Shown here piece after piece: positions 1-8,092 of a stretch of 46,591 nt of DNA. Below the pieces are notes generated by a model that worked only from the letters and a program-made list of their open reading frames with translations, did no database searches and was not told the origin of the DNA. Source of the DNA: an uncultured Bacteroidia bacterium (GTDB lineage: Bacteria > Bacteroidota > Bacteroidia > J057 > CALDDN01); assembly GCA_937936615.1 (NCBI GenBank), contig CALDDN010000008.1:1-46591 (forward strand), written 5' to 3'. Positions within the stretch are counted from its first letter, which is position 1. Each line of letters starts with the position of its first letter. Both the position numbers and the translations under genes were made by a program.

Positions 1-496
1 GCTCGGGGGTTCGGGTAACGAAGTCCGGCAGGGGGGGCAGGTCGAGGGTCAGGCTGCCTGGGGGGTTGCTTTCTTCGGGCAGCGGGGCATCGGGGCGGCG
101 GGGGGGGGCGGTTTCGGGGTCCGTTAGTAGGGGGCGCAGCGTGACGGGTTCCGCGGCCTGCTGGCTCAGTTTCTGGCGCAGTTCGATGGCCGTCAGGGGC
201 GAGCTTTCGAAGGGTTCCGAGTCATCGAGGGGCTGCAGGGGCTTGCGGATGCGGGCCACGCTTTGCTCTTTCTGGGCCTGTTTCTGGCGGGCGGCCTTCT
301 CCTTCGACTGCTTGTCCTGGGCGTATTTGTTGACCAGGAACTCGTACATGTCGGACGTAATCTTGGCATTGGGGTCGCTGGAGTCCACGGCCTCAAAGCC
401 TTTTTCGCGTAGCGCATCCGCCAAGGTATCAATCGCCACGTTCAGTTCGGCGGAGACCTTGAACAGCCGATACGTCTTCTTTCTATCTTCCGACAT
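1..496 (-). CDS. infB: Translation initiation factor IF-2, N-terminal part (cut by window edge)
   Basis: The frame is open from an ATG at 496 to the window edge, so the ORF track misses it. The first residues (MSEDRKKTYRLFKVSAELNV) and the following KGF...NAKITSDMYEFLV segment match the small N-terminal IF2_N fold of Bacteroidota IF-2. After that comes a Lys/Gln-rich and then Pro-rich linker, as is usual before the G domain, which lies outside the window. IF-2 is the GTPase that places initiator tRNA on the 30S subunit. It sits 47 nt after nusA on the same strand in the classical rimP-nusA-infB order. The sequence before the start contains AAGGGAA but no GGAGG. Confidence 0.93.
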   Translation of the reverse strand, partial: MSEDRKKTYRLFKVSAELNVAIDTLADALREKGFEAVDSSDPNAKITSDMYEFLVNKYAQDKQSKEKAARQKQAQKEQSVARIRKPLQPLDDSEPFESSPLTAIELRQKLSQQAAEPVTLRPLLTDPETAPPRRPDAPLPEESNPPGSLTLDLPPLPDFVTRTPE

Positions 497-543
497 GTCT
501 TGCGTTCCCTTGCCGAATAGTTTTTTTAGATACTGTAACAAGG

Positions 544-1809
544 TTAATCTTCGAATTCAGATCTAAGAATTTGGAGCACGTGCTGGATCGTTTCGCGTTC
601 GAGTTCGGTGCGCCGCTCGATTTCGTCGACGCTCAGGGCGATGACGCTCTTGGCCGTATCGCAGCCGATGGCCTTGAGTTCGTCGAGCACCCAGTCTTCG
701 ATTTCGTCGGCGAATTCGTCCAGATCGACGTCCTCCTCGATTTGGTCTTCGGGGTCTTCGCGGAAAATGTCGAGCCGATAGCCTGTCAGGCGCGAGGCCA
801 GGTTGACGTTTTGGCCGCCTTTGCCGATGGCCAGTGAGACCTGATCGGGAGCCAGCCAGACCGAGGCTTTGCGCTGGGCTTCGTCGAGTTCGATCCGCAG
901 GGCTTTGGCGGGGGTCAGTGCCCGCAGGATATAGACCTGGGGATTGGCACTGTAGTTGATCACGTCGATATTCTCGTTGCGCAGCTCGCGCACGATGCCG
1001 TGGATGCGTGCTCCGCGCATCCCCACGCAGGCACCCACCGGGTCGACGCGCTCGTCGTAGCTCTCGACAGCTACCTTGGCCCGCTCGCCCGGCTCGCGTA
1101 CGATGTTTTTTATGGTGATGATGCCTTCGTAAATCTCGGGCACTTCGCGCTCGAAGAGCCGCTCCAGAAACTGGGGAGCCGTCCGCGAGATGATGACCCG
1201 CGGGCTGCCGTTGCGCTGCTGCACGTCGAGCACCACTGCCCGGATCGTATCGCCCTTCTTGAAACGGTCTTTGGGAATCTGTTCGCTGCGCGGCAGTACC
1301 AGTTCCGTCTCGTCGTGCAGAACCAGAATTTCGTTGCGCCACACCTGGTAGACCTCGCCCACTACGATTTCGCCGATCAGCTCCTTGTACTGGTTGTAGA
1401 TGGCGGTTTTTTCCAGCTCTTTGATTTTCTGAGCCAGCAGCTGCTTGGCTGCCAGCACCTGCCGCAGGCCGAAGTTACGCAGGTCGATGACCTCGGCAAA
1501 CTCGTCGCCCACCTCGTAGTCGGGGTCGTGGCGCAGGGCCTCGCTCAGGGTAATCTGCAGGTTCTCGTCTTCGAGGTCGATGTCGTCGACCACGACGCGC
1601 TCACGAAAAACCTGCAGGTCGCCTTTCTCGACATTGACCACGAAGCGGAAGTTCTCGTCCGTTACGTAGCGTTTGCGGATCATGGCCCGAAACACGTCTT
1701 CGAGCACCCCCATGAGGGTGCCGCGGTCGATGTTGCGCAGCCGTGTAAACTCCAGCAGGTTCTCGACTAGATCGCTTTTTTGGTCAACGACAACGTTCTT
1801 CTTGGCCAT
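544..1809 (-). CDS. nusA: Transcription termination/antitermination factor NusA
   Basis: This 421-residue protein has the NusA layout: an N-terminal RNA-polymerase-binding domain (about 1-130), an S1 domain (from VVGEVYQVWRNEILVL), and paired KH domains ending in the diagnostic IGKGGQNVNLASRLTG segment. A short acidic C-terminal helical region (DEIEDWVLDELKAIG) follows. NusA binds RNA polymerase and nascent RNA to modulate pausing, termination and rRNA antitermination. The length is typical of Bacteroidota forms that lack the extended acidic repeats of E. coli NusA. It lies between rimP and infB on the same strand. Confidence 0.97.
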   Translation of the reverse strand: MAKKNVVVDQKSDLVENLLEFTRLRNIDRGTLMGVLEDVFRAMIRKRYVTDENFRFVVNVEKGDLQVFRERVVVDDIDLEDENLQITLSEALRHDPDYEVGDEFAEVIDLRNFGLRQVLAAKQLLAQKIKELEKTAIYNQYKELIGEIVVGEVYQVWRNEILVLHDETELVLPRSEQIPKDRFKKGDTIRAVVLDVQQRNGSPRVIISRTAPQFLERLFEREVPEIYEGIITIKNIVREPGERAKVAVESYDERVDPVGACVGMRGARIHGIVRELRNENIDVINYSANPQVYILRALTPAKALRIELDEAQRKASVWLAPDQVSLAIGKGGQNVNLASRLTGYRLDIFREDPEDQIEEDVDLDEFADEIEDWVLDELKAIGCDTAKSVIALSVDEIERRTELERETIQHVLQILRSEFED

Positions 1810-1912
1810 GGATTACTTAAGAAATATATACGCCTGTCGTTAAGATGGGTTTGAAAGAAAGTTAATCGATGAATCGAGTCGGGTTTATTGATATTGATAT
1901 CGGCGTGTCGGT

Positions 1913-2392
1913 TCAGTTGAAGCTGGGGATGACAAGGGTGCGTTTGATCCGCTCGAGGGGCAGTTCCAGCGTTGCTCCGCTGGCCGCGAGGCCTGCTTTT
2001 TCCGAACTGGGCTGCAGGGGCTGCACCGTCAGGGTCTGGTTGGCAAACGCCAGCAGCCGTGCGTTGAGGCGGCTGCCGTCGTGAAGTTCGATCTCGAGGC
2101 TGCGGCCTACGTTCTGGGGGTACTGCCGTACGTGGCGCAGGGGCTTGCCCACGCCCGGTGAGCTGACTTCGAGGCTGCAATCGTCGTCGAGCAGGCCCCG
2201 GGCCGTCAGCTCGTCACGCAGCCGGTAGTGCAGGGCTGTGCATTCGTGCAGCCGGATGCCCGCATCCGTATCGACAAGCAGGCGCAGCTCACGGCGGCTA
2301 GCGTTCCACGACAGATCGACCAGAAAGCTGCTGGGGTTCCAGGCTTCGAGAATCTGTTGGACGGCGGTCTCCAGTTCAGCACGTTCGGGCAT
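1913..2392 (-). CDS. rimP: Ribosome maturation factor RimP
   Basis: This 159-residue protein has the two-domain RimP architecture. The N-terminal part includes LEVSSPGVGKPLRHVRQYPQ, which matches the family signature SSPGxxRPL. A C-terminal SH3-like barrel follows (IELHDGSRLNARLLAF). RimP assists maturation of the 30S subunit. It is first in the rimP-nusA-infB group, and a consensus Bacteroidota promoter lies about 63 nt upstream. A 103-nt AT-rich gap separates it from nusA. No SD sequence precedes the ATG. Confidence 0.94.
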   Translation of the reverse strand: MPERAELETAVQQILEAWNPSSFLVDLSWNASRRELRLLVDTDAGIRLHECTALHYRLRDELTARGLLDDDCSLEVSSPGVGKPLRHVRQYPQNVGRSLEIELHDGSRLNARLLAFANQTLTVQPLQPSSEKAGLAASGATLELPLERIKRTLVIPSFN

Positions 2393-2454
2393 AAATCAAG
2401 CAAGTGTGAACAAAAAAAGGGAAGCTGGACTCCCCTCCACTTGGTTTCTATCTA

Positions 2455-2484
2455 CAAAGATAGTTCTTTTTCAACACGAGGCAA
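2455..2484 (-). promoter_or_regulatory. Promoter of rimP-nusA-infB
   Basis: On the minus strand TTG (2484-2482) is followed after 19 nt by TATCTTTG (2462-2455). This fits the Bacteroidota primary sigma pattern TTG-N~19-TAnnTTTG, and it lies 63 nt before the rimP start. Confidence 0.75.
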
Positions 2485-2551
2485 TGCCACTTCGTTGGCT
2501 GAACCTGTCGCGGCACAGCTGGGGCGGCGCACTGCCTACGGCGCGGTGTCG

Positions 2552-2758
2552 TCAGTCCAAATAAACGATGGAAGCCCGCACGCGCTGCAGTTCTTCGAGC
2601 TTTTCCTGAGCCCTTTCGTGGCGTAGCGTACGGAATCCGGTTTCGCTGTAAACGTCGAGTTCGCCGGAGGCTCGCCAGTAAATGGCGGCCTGAACCAGCT
2701 GCTCGTCATGGGCGGCATCGGCCGGCTGATTCTGAAGTTGAGGCAAAGGCTGGGGCAT
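2552..2758 (-). CDS. Small hypothetical protein (68 aa)
   Basis: I do not recognise this family. The 68-residue product is soluble and charged. It has a Gln/Pro-rich start and a C-terminal helix (ERAQEKLEELQRVRASIVYL) that looks amphipathic. Two things support a real gene: the residue composition is natural, unlike the Arg/Ala-rich shadow frames nearby, and a consensus promoter lies about 47 nt upstream on the same strand. The overlapping 85-aa frame (2536..2793) looks like a shadow. It is separated from rimP by the rimP promoter, so it is probably monocistronic. Confidence 0.55.
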   Translation of the reverse strand: MPQPLPQLQNQPADAAHDEQLVQAAIYWRASGELDVYSETGFRTLRHERAQEKLEELQRVRASIVYLD

Positions 2759-2804
2759 AGCTGAAAACGGGTTAGGTGATAGCGTGAAATCAACTCATCC
2801 TACG

Positions 2805-2835
2805 CAAATCTAGAACTTTTTACCATTCCACGCAA
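2805..2835 (-). promoter_or_regulatory. Promoter of the 68-aa gene
   Basis: On the minus strand TTG (2835-2833) and TAGATTTG (2812-2805) are separated by 20 nt, matching the Bacteroidota promoter consensus. Confidence 0.6.
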
Positions 2836-2836
2836 G

Positions 2837-3213
2837 ACTTCACTAACTCTAGAAGGCCCAGTTTTTACGTCTGTGCATTAAGCCCCCGAAAAGACCCGAC
2901 TTCGGGGTGAATAACGAACAACTGGAATCGAAATAACAGCTCGTTTTGCTATTTTTATGTCAAATCTTGAAAAGAAATAGTCCAAATCATTCAGAAAAAC
3001 TGGTACTATTCCAGTGCAAAACTTGTTAAAGCTACATAAACAAAATGAAACTACTCTTCAGTTTGAACCTGAAGCCGTCTTCGAAGCTTTATTTTCTTAC
3101 TTACATTTGCAGGATTTTAGACTTTCGATCGCAAAAGTCGACACAAGAGCCGTGTGCTTTAGCGCACCGTGCGGCCTGACTGCAGACCACCCTCAGCTGC
3201 TGCCTTAACCGCC
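2837..3213. other. AT-rich intergenic region with a candidate -7 element
   Basis: This 377-nt AT-rich stretch lies between the divergent 68-aa gene and the hybrid kinase. A TACATTTG box (3102-3109, plus strand) fits the -7 consensus about 105 nt before the kinase start, but I find no good -33 partner. The 64-aa frame at 3014 has no recognisable features. I see no RNA gene here. Confidence 0.4.
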
Positions 3214-5868
3214 ATGAATTCCCGCCCCCTTCAAGATCCCCAACGGCAGCCTGTCCGTCCGCTGGTGTTCAGCCGACGGCTGATCTGGGCTTGGCTGGTG
3301 CGCCTCACCAGTCGCGGCCTGAGCACTGCACATTCGCTAGCCCTCAACCAGCAGATTCTGCTCATGAACTGGACGATCCTCTCGATGATCGTTCTATGCC
3401 TGAGCTGGGTTGTCATCTGGGGGTTACTCGAGCTGTGGATACTGGCCGTGCTGACCTCGGCATTCTGTGTCGATTTGGCACTGATCTACTGGATGATGGG
3501 CCGCGACGAGTCGCGCTATGAACGGCTGCAGTGGCGGGTATATGGCACGCTCCTGGTCGGCGGTTGGCTTACGGCCGACTACCTGGGGCCTGAAACGGGG
3601 GCCTACGTTCTGCCGGCTCTGACCGCGCTGCTGGCCCTGCTGCTCGTGCCGCTGTCGCGGTGCCGCACGCTGCTTCTGCAGGTGATGCTTGCCGGAGCCG
3701 TTACGGCCTTTGTCTACCTGCATCCCCACATCATGCGCCCGCCCGTCATGCTGCCAGCCGATCTGGTTGGCGCACTGCGTGCGGCTTACTATAGCCTGGT
3801 CATTCTGGTGCCGGTACTGGCCCTGCTCTACGAGCGGCTGGCCCACAACCGCACCCTCAGCTGTCTGCTGGAAGTTATGGAGAAACAAACCGTGGATGCC
3901 CGCGAGCTGGCCGCGGCCCAGACCCAGAGCCAGGAAACAGCGGCCCAGCTGCAGGCTCTGATGGACGGCTCGTCGGCTCTGCTTGTTCTCATCGACCGGC
4001 AGGGGCGCATCGTGCGCTTCAACGACGTTTTTGCCAGTTACTGTCGGCGGATCGAGGGCATCGATCCGGCCGTAGGCAACTGCATTTACGACCAGCCCAT
4101 GACCTATGGCGGCTGGTTCCTGCTCCACTTCGAGGAAGCCCTGCAGGGCCGGACGGTGCGGATGGTCGAGAATTTTACCGACCCGCAAGGCGAGACAGTC
4201 GTCCTCGATGTGAGCCTGCAGCCCTCTTTCGATGCCCAGGGCGAAGTACAATACGTGGCCGTAACGACCCTCGACATTACCGAGAACCGGCTCATCAAGC
4301 TTCAGCAGCAGGAAACGCTGCTCAACCTCCAGGCCCTGATCGACAACAACGACTTTGCCATCTGGTCGGTCGATACGGATCACCGCCTGCTGTCGATCAA
4401 CCGACGTTACCGGCAGCTCATCGAATCGCTGAGCGGGCGGCCTGTGCAGCTGGGCGACGACGTTACCGAAGCCTTCGACCCCGCCATCCGGAATTACTGG
4501 AAAATGATCTACCGCCGGGCCTTGGCTGGCGAGCAGTTCGTGACGGAGTGGCACGACAGTCGCTTTAATGTGCTGAACGAAATCCACGCCAGCCCCATTC
4601 CATCGCCCGAGGGCAGCATTCAGGGAGCTGCCCTGCTCATGATCGACATCACGGCCCGCAAAGCCGCCGAACGGCAGCTCATCGAAGCCAAAGAGCAGGC
4701 CGAGCATGCCAGCCAGGTCAAATCGCGCTTTCTGGCCCACATCAGCCACGACCTGCGTAACCCTGTCCATGCCATCCTTGGGTGTGTGGAAGTGCTCAAC
4801 CAGACCGAACTCAATCCTGAGCAGAAACCCGTGGCCGCCATGCTCGAGCGTGCGGGCCGGCGGCTGCGCGACAACCTCGACAACCTGCTCGACTACTCGA
4901 GCCTCGAAGCGGGCCGCTTTCTGCTCGTTTCTGCTCCCTTCGACTTGCAGCAGGCCCTCGCCGACTGCACCGCTCTCTACGAGTTTCTGGCCCGCCAGCA
5001 GGGCATCGGCTTTCAGGCCATCTTACCACCCGGACGGTCCCTGCCCTGGGTCTTGGGCGACAAAACCCGCCTGCTGCGCGTGCTCGACAACCTCGTCGGC
5101 AACGCCATCAAGTTCACCGACGAAGGCACTGTCAGTCTGGAGGTCGAGGCCCGCCAGCCCGACCGGCAGAACGAGCTTGCGCTCACGTTCACCATCACCG
5201 ATACCGGTTCGGGTATCCCCCGCGACCAGCTCGATGCCATTTTCAAGCCTTTTGTTCAGGTCGATTCCTCATCGAAGAAGTCGGTGCAGGGCATCGGTCT
5301 GGGGCTGAGCATCGTCCAGCAGCTCGTCGAACTGATGCAGGGGCAGCTCGAAATCGAAAGCGATCTGGGCCAGGGCACCACCGTGCGCCTGCATCTGAGG
5401 CTGCCCCTTGCTCCGCGCGACATCGAAGACTCCCTCGACGAGCTGCGCGAGCAGGCCCGCAAGCTCGAGCACGTCCGCGTGCTGGTCGCCGAGGACGACG
5501 AAGCCAATGCCCTCTACCTGCAGCACTTCCTCACGGGCCTGGGCTGGAAAGTACGGATCGCCCCCAATGGCAGGTACGTGCTGCGCCTGCTCGAACGCGA
5601 GCCTTTCGATGTCGTGATCATGGATGGGGCCATGCCCGTGATGGACGGCATGGAGGCTACCGAGCGCATCCGCCAGCTCGAACGCGAGCGGCCCGACCGC
5701 CCGCGCATGCCCATCGTCGTGCTCACGGGCTATGCACGCGGCAGCGAACGCGACCGTTTTCTGAGTCTGGGGGTGCAGGGCTTCCTCACCAAGCCCGTCG
5801 AGGAGATCGACCTGCTGCGGGCCTTGCTGGAAGTGGTTCTGGCACCCCAAGCCGAGAACATCGCTTAG
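3214..5868 (+). CDS. Membrane hybrid histidine kinase (PAS-PAS-HisKA-HATPase-REC)
   Basis: I chose the ATG at 3214 (MNSRPLQ) over the upstream in-frame start at 3169, which gives an odd leader; the product is 884 residues. Residues 45-205 hold about six hydrophobic segments. A short coiled coil and two PAS domains follow (about 245-365 and 371-490). The HisKA box ISHDLRNP carries the phospho-accepting His512. The ATPase domain has NAIKFTDEG (from about 630), DTGSGIP and GIGLGLSIV. The C-terminal receiver has Asp804 in VIMDGAMPVMDG and the conserved Lys in GFLTKPV. No DNA-binding output domain or partner regulator is adjacent, so the final target must be encoded elsewhere. The signal sensed is unknown. 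Confidence 0.93.
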   Translation: MNSRPLQDPQRQPVRPLVFSRRLIWAWLVRLTSRGLSTAHSLALNQQILLMNWTILSMIVLCLSWVVIWGLLELWILAVLTSAFCVDLALIYWMMGRDESRYERLQWRVYGTLLVGGWLTADYLGPETGAYVLPALTALLALLLVPLSRCRTLLLQVMLAGAVTAFVYLHPHIMRPPVMLPADLVGALRAAYYSLVILVPVLALLYERLAHNRTLSCLLEVMEKQTVDARELAAAQTQSQETAAQLQALMDGSSALLVLIDRQGRIVRFNDVFASYCRRIEGIDPAVGNCIYDQPMTYGGWFLLHFEEALQGRTVRMVENFTDPQGETVVLDVSLQPSFDAQGEVQYVAVTTLDITENRLIKLQQQETLLNLQALIDNNDFAIWSVDTDHRLLSINRRYRQLIESLSGRPVQLGDDVTEAFDPAIRNYWKMIYRRALAGEQFVTEWHDSRFNVLNEIHASPIPSPEGSIQGAALLMIDITARKAAERQLIEAKEQAEHASQVKSRFLAHISHDLRNPVHAILGCVEVLNQTELNPEQKPVAAMLERAGRRLRDNLDNLLDYSSLEAGRFLLVSAPFDLQQALADCTALYEFLARQQGIGFQAILPPGRSLPWVLGDKTRLLRVLDNLVGNAIKFTDEGTVSLEVEARQPDRQNELALTFTITDTGSGIPRDQLDAIFKPFVQVDSSSKKSVQGIGLGLSIVQQLVELMQGQLEIESDLGQGTTVRLHLRLPLAPRDIEDSLDELREQARKLEHVRVLVAEDDEANALYLQHFLTGLGWKVRIAPNGRYVLRLLEREPFDVVIMDGAMPVMDGMEATERIRQLERERPDRPRMPIVVLTGYARGSERDRFLSLGVQGFLTKPVEEIDLLRALLEVVLAPQAENIA

Positions 5869-5937
5869 GGTGGCATTCGCCTTAGCCGAGCGCATTGCGT
5901 ACCTGCACCTTGGGCACCGCGTCTGGTCATGCCGTTC

Positions 5938-6996
5938 TCAGCTCAGGCGGCTGCCGTACTGTTCCTCGTAGTAACGCAGGTATTCGCCCGAACGCACGGC
6001 GGCAACCCAGGCCTCGTTAGTCAGGTACCAGTTGATGGTCTCGCGCAGGCCTGCATCGAACGGGGTTTGAGGTCGCCAGCCCAGCTCGGTCTGGAGCTTG
6101 GTTGCATCGATGGCATAACGCTGGTCGTGGCCCGGGCGGTCGGTAACGAAGGTAATCGAGCGTTCGCCCGTGCCGGCGGGTCGGCCCGTCAGCTCGTCGA
6201 AGAGCTGGCAGACGCGGCGCACCAGGTCGATGTTGCGCCATTCGTTGTCGCCGCCGATGTTGTAGGTCTGGCCGATGCGTCCGCCGTGCAGAATGGTGTC
6301 GATGGCCCTGCAGTGGTCGCCCACCCAGAGCCAGTCGCGCACGTTTTCGCCCGTGCCGTAGACGGGCAGGGGCTTGCCTTCGCGCAGGTTCAGGATGACG
6401 AGCGGCAGCAGTTTTTCGGGGAACTGATAGGGGCCGTAGTTGTTCGAGCAGTTGCTGATGAGCACAGGCAGGCCGTAGGTGTCGTGCCAGGCCCGTACAA
6501 AGTGATCCGAAGCCGCTTTCGAGGCCGAATAGGGGCTGTGCGGGTCGTAGGGGGTATCTTCGCGGAAGCGGCCCTCGGCTCCCAGCGAGCCGTAGACCTC
6601 GTCGGTCGATACGTGGTAAAAGACTTTATCCGACAGCTTGTCCGCCCAGTGTTTTTGCGCCACCCGCAGCAGCGTAACCGTGCCTACAACGTTGGTACGT
6701 ACAAAGGCCCCGGGATCGAGAATCGAGCGGTCGACGTGGCTTTCGGCCGCCAGGTGCAGCACTACCTCGGGCTGGTGGCGGCTGAAGATCGCGTCGATGG
6801 CCGGGGCATCGGCGATGTCGGCTTTTTCGAAGGTGTAGCGCGGGTCGTCTTGCACGTCCTGCAGGTTCATGAGATTGCCTGCGTAGGTCAAGGCATCGAC
6901 GTTGACGACGCGGTAGTCGGGGTGGTGGTCCAGCAGGTGGCGGATGAGATGCGAGCCGATGAAACCGGCTCCGCCCGTTACCAGAAGCGTGCGCAT
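5938..6996 (-). CDS. rfbB: dTDP-glucose 4,6-dehydratase
   Basis: The 352-residue protein starts at MRTLLVTGG. The 551-aa frame in the ORF track only adds a non-coding overlap with ribD. It is an extended short-chain dehydrogenase: the NAD-binding glycine motif GGAGFIG, the HLAAESHVDRSI segment, STDEVYG and the catalytic YSASKAASD (YxxxK) are all present. SNNYGPYQFPEKLLPL is characteristic of RmlB/RfbB. It converts dTDP-glucose to dTDP-4-keto-6-deoxyglucose, the second step toward dTDP-rhamnose and related surface sugars. It starts 2 nt after the ribD stop, so the two are very likely cotranscribed. No other rml genes lie in the window. Confidence 0.95.
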   Translation of the reverse strand: MRTLLVTGGAGFIGSHLIRHLLDHHPDYRVVNVDALTYAGNLMNLQDVQDDPRYTFEKADIADAPAIDAIFSRHQPEVVLHLAAESHVDRSILDPGAFVRTNVVGTVTLLRVAQKHWADKLSDKVFYHVSTDEVYGSLGAEGRFREDTPYDPHSPYSASKAASDHFVRAWHDTYGLPVLISNCSNNYGPYQFPEKLLPLVILNLREGKPLPVYGTGENVRDWLWVGDHCRAIDTILHGGRIGQTYNIGGDNEWRNIDLVRRVCQLFDELTGRPAGTGERSITFVTDRPGHDQRYAIDATKLQTELGWRPQTPFDAGLRETINWYLTNEAWVAAVRSGEYLRYYEEQYGSRLS

Positions 6997-6998
6997 GG

Positions 6999-8057
6999 TC
7001 AGCGGTTGGGGTTGGATGGGTAGTAGATGAAAAGCAGGTCGGCACCCAGCGGGGCGATGTAGTCGAGGTACAGTTCGTCGGGCAGGCGGGGTGCGGTTAC
7101 GTCGGCCTCGGGTGCGGTCTGTGGCCCCCGCAGCACGTGCACCTCGTCGAAAACGTCCTGATTGAGGAACTGCTGCAGCAGGTAGCGGCCGCCTTCGACG
7201 AGCAGCGTGCCGATGCCGCAGCGTTCGTACAGCTCGCCCAGCAGGATGTCGAGTCTGATGTAGGCGGTTTTGTTGTGGGGTACAAAGTAGTGCAGATGGC
7301 CCTGGCTTTCGTTGCGCCGGTGGTTGATGACGATCACGGGTGCATCGGGCCGGAAGACGGCCAGTGTGGGGTCGAGGTCGAGATCGATATCGAAGAGGAT
7401 GCGTACGGGCGGCTGGCCCGGGGCATAGCGTACGTTCAGCAGGGGGTTGTCGCGCCGGACAGTGTTTTTGCCTACCATGATGGCCTGCGAGCGGCTGCGC
7501 AGCTGGTGGACGTAGCGCAGGGCCTCGCTGCCCGAAATGAGGAGCCGTTCGCCGCTGCTGCGACCGATTTTGCCGTCGGCCGTTTCGGCCCATTTAAGGA
7601 TGACATAGGGCCGGCGGCGGCGGATGCTGCGGGCAAAGGGCCGGATCACGGCCTCGAAGGGGCGCGGGTCGGGTGCCAGCTCTACGGCTACGCCGGCCTG
7701 CCGCAGCGTCTCGATGCCGCGACCGGCGACCTGGGGGTTGGGGTCGCAGCAGCCGACGACCACCCGTCCGATGCCTTCGGCCAGGATGCGTCCGGTACAG
7801 GGGGGGGTACGCTTGCCTGCGTGGCAGCAGGGTTCGAGGCTTACATAGAGCGTGGCCGCGGGGATGCGCTCGCGCAGGCTGGGGGGCACGGCTTCGATAG
7901 CGGCTATTTCGGCATGGGGACCGCCCGGGCGTTCATGCCAGCCTTCGGCCAGTATGCGTTCCGACTCCACGAGCAGGGCCCCGACCCGTGGATTGACTCC
8001 CACGCTGGGCGGGGCACGGTGGGCCAGTTCGAGGCAGCGTAGCAGATAGGGGTTCAT
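6999..8057 (-). CDS. ribD: Riboflavin biosynthesis protein RibD (deaminase/reductase)
   Basis: This 352-residue bifunctional enzyme carries out the deamination and side-chain reduction steps of riboflavin synthesis. The N-terminal deaminase has the zinc/proton-shuttle motif HAE (48-50) and PCCHAGKRTPPC (76-87), followed by DPNPQVAGRG. The C-terminal reductase begins near RPYVILKWAETADGKIG and contains VRRDNPLLNVR and LLVEGG. The cysteine motif is one residue longer between the first Cys and the last than the common PCCHYGRTPPC form, so the second Cys (Cys78) may be the ligand. It lies between the E2 gene and rfbB on the same strand; the neighbours do not share its pathway. Confidence 0.95.
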   Translation of the reverse strand: MNPYLLRCLELAHRAPPSVGVNPRVGALLVESERILAEGWHERPGGPHAEIAAIEAVPPSLRERIPAATLYVSLEPCCHAGKRTPPCTGRILAEGIGRVVVGCCDPNPQVAGRGIETLRQAGVAVELAPDPRPFEAVIRPFARSIRRRRPYVILKWAETADGKIGRSSGERLLISGSEALRYVHQLRSRSQAIMVGKNTVRRDNPLLNVRYAPGQPPVRILFDIDLDLDPTLAVFRPDAPVIVINHRRNESQGHLHYFVPHNKTAYIRLDILLGELYERCGIGTLLVEGGRYLLQQFLNQDVFDEVHVLRGPQTAPEADVTAPRLPDELYLDYIAPLGADLLFIYYPSNPNR

Positions 8058-8092
8058 CGGGCCGACCGTGTCGGGAAATGCCCCGAACCTCC

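Noticed and set aside
3014-3208. 64-aa plus-strand ORF before the hybrid kinase
   Set aside because: It lies in an AT-rich promoter region, spans the -7 box at 3102, and has no recognisable features.
3424-4770. 448-aa minus-strand frame opposite the hybrid kinase
   Set aside because: It is a shadow frame of the GC-rich kinase gene, with no domains; similar long shadows occur opposite rplB, fusA, secY and the SpoIIE gene.
5938-7593. 551-aa minus-strand frame covering rfbB and more
   Set aside because: The extra N-terminal part lies inside ribD in another frame and is Arg/Pro-rich shadow sequence; RfbB starts at 6996.
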